Shown here: positions 23,201 through 33,200 of the stretch, one piece after another
Layout of the letters: each line of letters begins with the position of its first letter
Position numbering within the stretch: the first letter of the stretch is position 1
From: Owenia fusiformis
Taxonomy: Eukaryota > Annelida > Polychaeta > Sabellida > Oweniidae
Reading direction: 5' to 3'
DNA length: 60,000 nucleotides
NCBI GenBank assembly: GCA_903813345.2
Contig: CAIIXF020000012.1
Coordinates: 31,876,501 to 31,936,500, forward strand
Program-made: the position numbers and the translations under genes
Notes under the pieces: generated by a model
Told to the model about the DNA's origin: nothing
The model's input: only the letters and a program-made list of their open reading frames with translations
Databases searched by the model: none

Positions 23201-24757
23201 ATGACTCTGCTATTTTTGTAATATAGGCGAGTCATTTAATTATTACCATGGTCTGGAATTATATTCTATCAAATATAGCCATCTCGAGCAACAACAATGC
23301 CCCATTTGCGTACGATTAGTAGGGAGGTTTAACGACACATGTTTTAAAGAGAAGTGTAGGCTTACGTAAACGTGTAAAATTGCAATCTTCAGAGAACTAG
23401 TTCTTGTCTTCAACGTCTTTATTTGCATGAATGATTACAAAGGTATCAGTTAAACTGTTTTAATTGGGTCTTTGTATAAGTCAATCCAGAACGGAACTAT
23501 AGTTCCCAGGGGTCATTTCACGTTTACGTTCGCCATTTCTAAAATACGTGTAGCTTAAGCTCCCTATTAAAATAGCACTTCTTTGAACGAGATTTTTCTT
23601 ATTTGAGAGAACATTTTGACGATTTATGCGCTACCATTGATAGCTCGGATAGCTGGCTCGTTTATTGGAATTGACACTCAAAACAATGCTATTTAACGTT
23701 TTCGAAATATTTAGGTACGAAAAATTTCGAACGGAATGCGTGACATATACGTAATTCGCGTGAAAAGTCCGAACGAAATGCGTACGTTTTTTCGGCGTTT
23801 TGGACAGTATACATCACAAAGGAACTTATCGTGTCACTTGTCTATTGTGATGTCATAGAGACAATTAGAAAAATTGAAGAATTTGAAGAAAAATAGCCAC
23901 CCAAAGACACTTACACCTGCTAATTGCCATTTTACAAAGAGTTTATTCAAGCAAGAAAACTGTTTGGAAAAACGTAATTTCGGGTTGAACATGGTACCCA
24001 CCACTCTGGTTACCATAGCAACCATATCTCAAGAACCAATCAAAATTGAGGTCCCAAATTTTACCATGTATAAATATATAACACATATGTGTACCAAGTT
24101 TCATTGCAATAATACTATTTTCCTTGAAGTTATGACATCAAATGCAAAATTTTTTGAACCACCTAAGTATATCGTGTAAAACGTAATCGGTCGTATGTGA
24201 CCAGAACGGTGGAAATAAGATCATTAAATGTAGACACTATCACAGAAAGAATAGTTGCCTCGTTGCAAGTCAAACATTGCCTCGTTTCATTGTTACAAAA
24301 TGTAGACAGGTGCCTCGTTTCCTAAGTGAGAGAATTGATATGTAAATATCTCAGCAATGTCTGTATTGATTTCTAATTTGCAATCATATCATAAAACCGG
24401 AACTTATAAACTATTTACTTGCCAAATATTAAGTTTTAATTTGAAGGATAAAAGCACGAAAATTGTAAAAAACAAAAATCTTACAGAATGAAATTTTTTC
24501 ACGCGCCGCCATTTTGATACGAGGCAAAACCTCCCTCGTTTCCAGTTCATCCCCAGTGCTCAGGCATATATTCAATGATAGGGACATAACTGCTAAATAC
24601 AACTTATTTGACATTTGCACATTTGCACTCGACAGTGCATGTTAATCAGCGTATTAGTGCATATATCAAATTGTGTTGCAGATCAACCAATTAAAGTAGA
24701 TTTACAATAACATTTTATCTTGCATGTCAGGATGCAATACAGAACCTGTATAAACTT

Positions 24758-25498
24758 CACTGCTACCCACCTAATTACACAGACGTATCGTCGGTGTATC
24801 ATGGCGGAACTTCCTCCGGGACTAGGTTTCGGTAAGATTTTTTTATTTCCCGATTTACACCTACTTATAAGTCACGTTGTGGATAATAATTTGGCTCGAA
24901 GTTAAGGAAGATAGTCTTGTTTGAGAATGTGTCGATGGTTTTAGGTTTTATATGTTAACAAAGACACAATTCACGTATTTAGTCCCTCGCTTTTCTTACA
25001 CTGACGAACGACCAATATCAGTGTAATATTGGCAATATTAATGCCGATCGACATTAATAAGCAAGCGAAATGTATATTTATGTTCAAATGGAAAAATGAC
25101 TTAGATAACTATAGGAATATATACCCTCGTCTCTTTACAACAGTTCATGAAAGAAATCCTTATAACACCAGAAATAGAATGACCTATGATCAACCTAAAT
25201 TTCGCACAAATTATGGTAAATCATCTATATCCATTTCAATACCCCAGCTTTGGAACAAATTACCAGAAAGACTTAAACAAATAAAAAGCCTCTATTCATT
25301 TAAAAGAGAACTAAAAAAAACTGTTTTTGGAAACATACTAACTCAATTGATATTTTGCTGTCTCTTTATCACCCATTGCCCTCATCATGCTTTCTCTCGT
25401 GTATGCTCTTTTGGTTTCTTCGAAGAACAAAACTGCTCTCAATATGATTGCTCAGTATATCTGACCCATATGGTAACATTTCAATCACATACAGTTAT

Positions 25499-25532
<34 letters not shown>

Positions 25533-26346
25533 AAACTGACTTATATTTCCAGCTCTGCTGTTCCCCAAGATTTTGCCTCTGTTCCAAATAATGTTCAAAC
25601 TACATTGTAAGTATATTTGCACTCATTGGTATAATTGTATTCAAGAACACTTTTGACATTATGCCAAAGCGTTATCTCATTTGGTCTATTATGATGTGAC
25701 AAATCAATACCTTCGTTCAAATAGATGAATACATAGGCAGGTCCCCAACTGCATTTAATAGGTATGACAACACACATGTATTATTTTTGCCTAATATTGG
25801 GAATATACACTTTTTAAAGTGTCACCCAGTTCATATATTGTATTTTGTGTGTATTTTAAATAATAAATAAACATAAACATAAATTCTGATTTTAACAAAT
25901 TTCTTTTTTACAGCCAGTTAAAGACGTTGAATTTGGCCATTTTCACCATGTTTTCACAAAATCTATGGCGTCACGCTACTGCTCTCCATACAAAGTGATT
26001 TCAAGACACGTTTTTTCTGGGGGAAGCTTATTTTTTAACGTTGGGAATTCAATTTTTTCACTATGTTACTCATAATAGTGTCATGTATAATATGCCATTT
26101 CGAGTAAATTCTAATTCGTAAATTATCACATACTTTATTCACTTTTTTAAAATTCCTTTAGTAATTTCCCATTGACAATAATCTGTGACGTCATATGTCA
26201 GAATTTATGTTAATGAGCAAATGACGTGATATTCTTGATATGGTGTAAATCGGGAAATAAAAAAATCTTACCGAAACCTAGTCCCGGGGGGAAGTTCCGC
26301 CATGATACACCGACGATACGTCTGTGTAATTAGGTGGTTAGCAGTG
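24758..26346. mobile_element. 1.6-kb TIR element, CACTG ends, 5-bp TSD
   Basis: TIRs of about 100 bp start CACTGCTACCCACC and CACTGCTAACCACC. The duplication AACTT is at 24753-24757 and 26347-26351, and the matching uninterrupted site exists in the duplicated flank of GPCR copy A near 12495. Each TIR contains ATGGCGGAACTTCC with a downstream donor TTTCG|GTAAGA, the same layout as in the element at 19637. A LINE fragment (25029-25882) is nested inside. Confidence 0.82.
25029..25882 (+). mobile_element. 5'-truncated non-LTR retrotransposon (3' end)
   Basis: The open frame carries the typical C-terminal end of CR1/L2/Jockey-type reverse transcriptases: YNTRNRMTYDQP, then NYGKSSISISIPQLWNKLPE and SLYSFKRELKK. 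The 3' untranslated part includes a pure T run at about 25500-25529 and ends in an ATAAACATAAACATAAA tail at about 25865-25883, a common 3' terminus of such LINEs. It is nested inside the element 24758-26346. Confidence 0.75.
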
Positions 26347-26879
26347 AACTTGGCACAGGCCGATTTTACCCTCTTTCATAATGGCTATTATAGTTCAGTC
26401 ATCCATGGCAGTTACATAATGATCTAGGTACAATTTGATGGAAGACAAACTAGGCCCTTTACTGCTATCTTTGTACTCCATATTGCTCAAGATCTATTAA
26501 TCTGTCTTTGAAGTTTGGTAGGCATATACCTTTTTGGACACCCTGTTTAATATCGTACTCGTAAGTACTATCACTGTCATATCACGAAAATCACAAATTA
26601 GGCTTTTAAGGCAAATTAGAATAATGTGTTTATATTATTTCCTTATCAGGATTCATATCATTGATATTAATTGTGTATGATTGATACCAAACTTTAATCA
26701 GGACAACATTGCAATCACGCCCGTAAACAGAAATTTGCGTGATGGGGATTTTTGCCGTCATCGGGATTTTTGCCGGACATTATCTTAAGTTTTACAACAT
26801 AGTTAAAAAACTAATCACATATCGCTTAATGAACACATATTTTCCTTATTTTGGGGTTTCAACCGTACTCAGGGGAATT

Positions 26880-27180
26880 ACACGGCCAATAAGATCGCTT
26901 TCCTTCCGGTTGCAGATTTTCGTAAGATATTTTTTTTCATCGAAACCACTACTTCTTGGACGATTTTCTTCAAAACGATAGCTTCACAGTTCAGTTCCTC
27001 GCTTTGGAAAGTGAAATACAACTCTGAAGACCTGAAGAACACAGAGCGCCGTCGCTGTTTCAAAAGCGAGGAACTCAAATTGCGTATATGGCGCTTAAAA
27101 TTACAGTCATACTCTAATGGAGAAAATCGTTTGAGAAATGGGTTTAAATTGAAAAAAATTGCTACCGGAAGGAAGGCCAT
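26880..27180. repeat. Partial inverted repeat downstream of the TIR element
   Basis: TTTCCTTCCGGTTGCA near 26900 faces TGCTACCGGAAGGAAGG near 27160, and GACGATTTTCTTC faces GAGAAAATCGTTTG, so the overlapping ORFs on both strands are symmetry by-products. Bases 27400-27470 show nothing further. Confidence 0.4.
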
Positions 27181-27474
27181 TTTGTTGCACAGACATGGTA
27201 GTTGCCGTTGTTGAGACCCAGTGCTACTACATCGACATGACATATGATTTAATTGTGCACCAGGTGCACATGTATTATCTTTATTGTTATTCTATTACTT
27301 CGACTCATTATTCGGGCATAATATTTATTTATAACTGCAAATGGAAAAATGTGATCGATCATTGTCATTCTCTAAGTATACTATTATATCGGTGGGCTTT
27401 TTTCATCTTTTGTGAAGTTATATTTAAGAAATATAGACCGAAAAGCAGGGGTTATATCGTCGAATACACCCCGC

Positions 27475-27552
27475 AGGGCTAGGCACAAACGTTTTCTGTA
27501 CCCCGAACGACCGAAGGGAGTGCGGGGTTCGAAAGCTTTTGTGCCTAGCCCC
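27475..27552. repeat. Hairpin with GGGCTAGGCACAAA arms
   Basis: GGGCTAGGCACAAACG is mirrored by TTTTGTGCCTAGCCC, with CGAACGACCGAAGGGAG in the loop. It is probably a short foldback repeat. Confidence 0.6.
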
Positions 27553-27916
27553 AAATAAAGATATATATCTTAGTTACAAATATAAATGCTGATGTTTTCT
27601 TAGTACGATCTGTACTAAAATAGCGATCCGCCATAGCGGACAAATCTTCCGATCCAATCCCGCAATTAAAGGCCATATTATGACAGCTACTTTTTGAGTC
27701 ATTTAGATTTTGTCTCAGCTTTTAAACTACATTTGGAACATTCAGGACGTTTATCTCGAGATTGTCTTCAATGTACCAAGCTCAGGTACTCATCTATTTA
27801 TAGCTGTATTCGAAATCCGAAAAGACAATGTTTAGGGCCTGCTGATGTTTATACCTGTTTTCAAACAAGGTCTAAATGACCTCTTTACCAACTGCCCGGA
27901 TAGGCAGAGTCTAGTA

Positions 27917-28245
27917 CAGGGTGAGTCAAAAAAGGTAACCCAAACAAATGTTAATAAATATTTGGCACACTTGAACCTTGTCAATTTTTTTTCATTTTAC
28001 TGAATTTTTCGGATTCCAATGGTCGCGATTTGATGGTAATTTTACGAGACGTGCTCTAAATGCCGAAAAATACTGGCATTTTGAGCATGTTTTGTAAAAT
28101 GGCCATCGTGACCATTTTAAATAGACCAATGAATCTTGATGAATCGAAAAAACATCAAAAAGGCTTGTGCCAAATATAACCTTAAACTCATGCTGTTAGA
28201 CTGAGTTATAACATATGTTTCGGTTACATTTTATGGCTCACCTTG
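27917..28245. mobile_element. Tc1/mariner-type MITE
   Basis: The ends CAGGGTGAGTCAAAAAAGG and the inverse of CAAGGTGAGCCATAAAATG face each other, and TA flanks both ends (27915-27916 and 28246-28247). The 329-bp interior has no coding frame. Confidence 0.75.
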
Positions 28246-28247
28246 TA

Positions 28248-29216
28248 CATCGTGGATGAAACGACTTTTAAAACACCAGAATTAAACTATTGAAGTAGTA
28301 GTTTTTTTCAAATACAAGCTAAGTGCATCGTGTTCCCACGTAGGTCTGCGTTCAGCAACGAGAGTCTTGAACGTATGAGAAGTATTCATGACTGTGTGCA
28401 CCGAATAGCGCATACATTTATTCGTGAGGTGGATATTTACATTTGGTTGTACAATACATCTTAAAAATAGACTTATTTTAAATCCGGCGTTTAAACTTAT
28501 AATTGATAACTAGGTTATTAGGCCTACTCATATATACAACATATTCATGTGTCATTTCCGTAAATACAGTACACGATAACCATTAGGTTACAATATATAG
28601 ATCTTAAGCTAAACTAAATAAAGGAACATTTAAATAACACATATACGATTGCCAGCAAGGGTTTTACAAAGGACATGGACAAATAAAGCGAGATTGTTTA
28701 CATGCATATATATGTTCTGTAAATTGAGAGATTCATGGTAGACTTATATTGAGCACCAAAGGAGATCCAATATTTAAAGGTAAGACTTCATTTATAATTT
28801 TACCTGGCAGATAGACTACAGTTTCTTCACGTATTTTCAAATGACGGATACGCCCTGGTCAGCTGCTAACAAACTTCTTGCTGTCAACGTTTTAGTTGCA
28901 TTGATCACGTTATGTTTGTCTTAATGGACGGAAATGATTTCCTCTTCAATAGTATAAAGGAAATCTTGATTTCAGGGGTACTATATAGTATTTTAATAAT
29001 GCAATCAATAGTCATTAAGTTACTAAATGTAGTTATATATATAGTTGCCTTTATACAACTGCACTCTATAATTTAAAAGGCCAATGCATGCACGTTTGAA
29101 AAGGTCGGTGCGTACACATTAGTTAAAAACTTAAGACAAACTTTGTTGCAAGTAAGATCTCCGGTAGTCTAGCTCCAAACCTCTGTGAACCCCTCGCCAC
29201 TATAACTGTGTGAGAA
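28248..29216. other. No gene recognised
   Basis: The stretch is AT-rich with no supported ORF, repeat or RNA gene. It precedes the p47phox-like gene and could hold its distal regulatory DNA, but no specific site stands out. The same is true of 29414-30262, apart from a TATATAAAG string ending just before the ATG at 30263, which is too close to be the TATA box of that start. Confidence 0.5.
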
Positions 29217-29413
29217 GGCCCGTAGCCAGGATTTGCCAGGGGGGGAGTCACTTTTTGAAAAATTCCAGGGGGTTCACTTGTGACAATTTTTGGCCAAAAT
29301 CACTTAAAGAGTGCTCAGAATGGTGAAAAACTGCATGATTTTGAAAGATATTTTGGCCAGGGGGGGGGGGAGGGGGGTCTCTCGAACCCATCGGACCCCC
29401 CTGGCTACGGGCC
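29217..29413. mobile_element. MITE, GGCCCGTAGCCAGG family, copy 1
   Basis: GGCCCGTAGCCAGGATT and CCTGGCTACGGGCC are inverted ends. The interior has G-rich runs, AAAAACTGCATGATTTTG and TTTTGGCCAGGGGG. Diverged copies lie at 31683-31862 and 32500-32653. Confidence 0.7.
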
Positions 29414-30262
29414 TGGGCTTGTAGCTAGACTAGATCTCCGTCAATATGTGTGGCTCTAGGCTTATCATATATTGAGTGCTTGCATGTAACAGTTCCTCGA
29501 TCTATCGAGCTAATTTTTTTACCATCATTATGTTCAAACATGTCAAAATGAATCACCCTTCGAATAACAGTAACACAGTACACCCCAAAATGTATGTCAG
29601 TCTCACCTTAACAGATGACTCCCTTGGTCTGAGGCCCAGGAATACGATAAAAATGTTTAAAAAATCCGCTTGTGTACTGAGTTGTTAATGGGTGGCCTAT
29701 ACATGTATAAATATCTTTTATTAGAGGTTATTTAGATGTATAAGAATAAGACTGATTTTTAAAAGCTTAATGGATAAGAATAAGACTGATTTTTTTATTA
29801 ATGGCAGTATACCCGGGCCTCAGCCCTTGGTATTGAACCTAAACTAAGAAATTTTAACATGGGATCGCTGAATGGAAAGAGCTGTATAATTAAGTTTTCA
29901 TGGTCTTTCAGTATCCTGAACATAATATTGATAAAATACACACTTCAATAATATCAGCTTTATATTCTTATTAATACCCTATTGATACAAACCCCATTAT
30001 CTTATAGCATTTTCGTTTTATCTGGGGCCGACATACCAAAAGCTTTTACATGGGGAATCAAAGCTTTCAGATCACGATTCGCTTCTTCAGTGAACGTACG
30101 ATTGAAGCTACACATAGAATAAAAAGTTTATCTAACTTTGTTTATTTTCAGGCATATCTTTACATTATGTGTTAAGAGACTACAGGACAAACGAACCCTA
30201 TCATAAAATTGGGATAATCACCTGATCACCATTGTTAAACCGGATAAGCAAATATATAAAGC

Positions 30263-33200
30263 ATGCCACCAGCCAAAAAGAGGATTATAAAATACGTACA
30301 GCTGAACGGCGCAGAGAAGAGATATGTCCCTAATAAGCATTATGTAAGTTTACAATCTACGTAAGCATAAAGACATGATCTTTTGCATCTTTTATACACA
30401 GTTTATCATATTATGGAATATCCATCATTTAAAGGCCCCATATAAAGTTTAAACCATTTTGCTTATGTTGTTGTCTTACTAAATTAAATTGCCTCACATT
30501 CAGATCTGTAAAGCTAAGTAGTTAGTAAATCGTATTATTCTATAATTATGAGCAACGGTGTATAGAATTGAAGCTAGCCCATATAATGGTATCAAGAACC
30601 CCTATTTCAAGTTATCACTATTCTTGAATTCTATTTCGATTTCAATTCCGAATGTCAGTTTGTAGATGTATTGTCTGTTTAGTGTTTGGTGTGAGAGGGT
30701 GTTCAAGGGATCAAAATTCTAAGTTATCATTTCAGTTTCTGGACTCCTGTTTCTAACTTTTAGATGTTGATTGGACTCAATCCACCATGGGTAAAAAAGT
30801 TGTAAATATAAAATTTTCATTTTGGAAATACCTATTTAATTTGACCTGATTTTAATCTGTGATTTACACAAGCTGTAAGACCAGATCATATTTAGGGATG
30901 ATAAGCTGAAAATACTATTTGTATAATTAGTGGTAATGTGTAACAACAATCAGTCGTGATAAACTCCCTCCGTTTGTCTACGTCCGGAAATAAACAACTC
31001 ACCAACTTTCATTCGTGGGCGAGAGTGTCATGATTTGTTTTTCTTATCAATAGTTGTATTGATTTAATTGATTCCCACTTATCGAATCATTCCCTCGCTC
31101 AAAGTTTATCTTGATTCTTGAACTAATATCTGTCTAGTCGGATCATAATGTTATATTTGGAGATAATAAATTTCCAGTAGATGTCAATGAGAAACTAATG
31201 AACATAGTAGCATATTATATCCACCAGGGTCTAGATCTTTTGGACATGTAATCGATTACAACATGTTACATCTGAAATCCCGCTGGCCAAGGAAAAAAAA
31301 CTTACACATCTTTGTGATATACGAGTAGGCCTATAGTGTGATGATATTTTATTGACTTTTTTCTTTCATCTATTTTAACAATAACATGACATAAAAATAA
31401 CTTATTATGTTAAAATTTAATAATATTCCTCTGGATTTCACTCAAAATTGCCGTCCATGTCACTAGACTTTGGCAATTGTTTAAGTTATGTACATCTGTA
31501 TTTTATGGAATATAATAAAGATGATTAATGATTAAAAAAAAGTTATATTACGACACTCTCTTTCTAAAATCAGAACAGTCCTATTTGGCAGTCTTTGCTT
31601 TATCTACACATACAGGGTGAGGCAAGCTTAAAAATGTGGGGCAGAACATCAGATAATGAAGTTAGTATTGAACCATGTACAAGCCCGTAGTCAACTTTTG
31701 TCCGGGGGGAGGGGTAGATTATTCAAAGAATTCCAGGTGTTCACATTTGAAAACATTGGCCCAACATTACTTGAAAAGTGTTCAGAAAGGTTGGAAACTG
31801 CATGGTTTTGGAAAGATTTTTGGCCAGAGGGCCCAATCTCAGAAATCGCTCTGGCTACGGGCCTTGTTACCGCCATGGGATGTTCACTGTTTCAGTCTAA
31901 GCAATCTTTTTCTGAAAATCTTTGGAGAGGCTTTGTCGTGTTGCCCTCAACACTTTTTCTTACTTTTTTAATTTCATGATAAAATGCAACATTGCTATTT
32001 TTTATTAATAGATCATTGCTCAAGTTTTTAATTATGAGCTTGGAAGACAGACAGACAATATGAACACCTTGTGCACACATAACAATGAACGACAAACGAA
32101 TTTGGTTCAAACAACTGATGAATGGGTGATGAATGCAAACGAAGTATATTGCAATTCACGATCATCTGTAAGGATTCCATGTGTATATATGTTTCATGTT
32201 GTCCCCTAGTTTTGAAATTCTAATAGGCACAGTGATGTTTCATGTACGGATAGCTATTGTTTATCTGTTATTGTTCAGATAAGGCACTCGAATATTGCTA
32301 AATTATTGCAGGGACTTGATGAGTCAATGTTATCTCGTGGAGAATGCAAAACAACGTTGACCGCTAGAATACCACCCGGGGAATACCAGCCTCTAAAAAG
32401 ACTTTGAAACCAGAGCATTTTTTCATTTTGCCAGTTTTTACATTTACATCTAACTACAAAATATTTATCGTTTGATTTCATAAGAATAGTAAACATCTTA
32501 CCCGTAGCCAGCTGCATTTTCAAAGAGGGGGAGCTTTTGCCAAGCTTTCTGACAGTTTCGGCTAAAGAAAATCATGCGAAAAGTGCTTAGAATGATGAAA
32601 AACCGCATGATTTTGAGAGAATTTCCAGTCAGTTCCCCCCTTGGTTAGGGGCCTGAACATAGACCCATTACACCAAGTTGAAAACACAATTTGTGTCGGT
32701 GGGAGATCTAGAGATATTGTAAAGTTTAAGTAAAAGGTTTATTTGTGACATAAATATCCATCATTCTTGGTTAATATGATCTTTCCATGTTGTGGCAGAA
32801 CTGACCACACTTTGGCAGTGGAAAGGAGATCGTTTCTAGGTCATTGTACGAAACAAATGGAGAATAGACATTAGTAACCCTTAACCAAATACGGTATAAA
32901 ACCGTTCCTTTTCCACGTATAGGTAGAACTGATCACACTTTGGCAGAGCAAATGAGATCGTCTTTAGAAGGTCACTGTTAGAAAGAAATGGAGAGTCGGC
33001 ATTAGTAAGCCCTAACTCCCCAATCTGATATAATACCGTTCCAAGTATTGGCAGAACTGACCACACTTTGGCAGATAAAACGAGATCGTCTTTTATAGAA
33101 GGTCACTGTTACAAAGAAATGGAGAGTGGACATTAGTAACCCCGAACTCCCCGATCTGGTATAATATAATTTATTGTAACTTTTAACTCCCAAGTCAGAT

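Larger units (their letters stand above)
19637..24558. mobile_element. 4.9-kb TIR element, CACTG ends, 5-bp TSD
   Basis: Terminal inverted repeats of about 248 bp (19637-19885 and 24311-24558) start CACTGGGGATGAACTGG and are near identical. The duplication CTCAG flanks both ends (19632-19636 and 24559-24563). A CAC terminus with a 5-bp duplication is the signature of the Transib superfamily (relatives of RAG1); CACTA elements share the CACT start but usually duplicate 3 bp. No transposase was recognised. Subterminal GAAACGAGGCA motifs occur three times at the left and inverted at the right. Each TIR holds an ATG and a splice donor. The interior contains the nested element 20682-23200. Confidence 0.8.

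Noticed and set aside
25029-25610. 193-residue ORF as a host gene
   Set aside because: The sequence matches the C-terminal end of non-LTR reverse transcriptases and ends in a LINE-type tail.
26739-27243. Overlapping ORFs on both strands
   Set aside because: They lie in an inverted repeat; both strands give similar basic Ser-rich frames without motifs.
31656-31979. Three overlapping ORFs near 31.7 kb
   Set aside because: They sit on a MITE copy and share its ends; all frames are open by chance.
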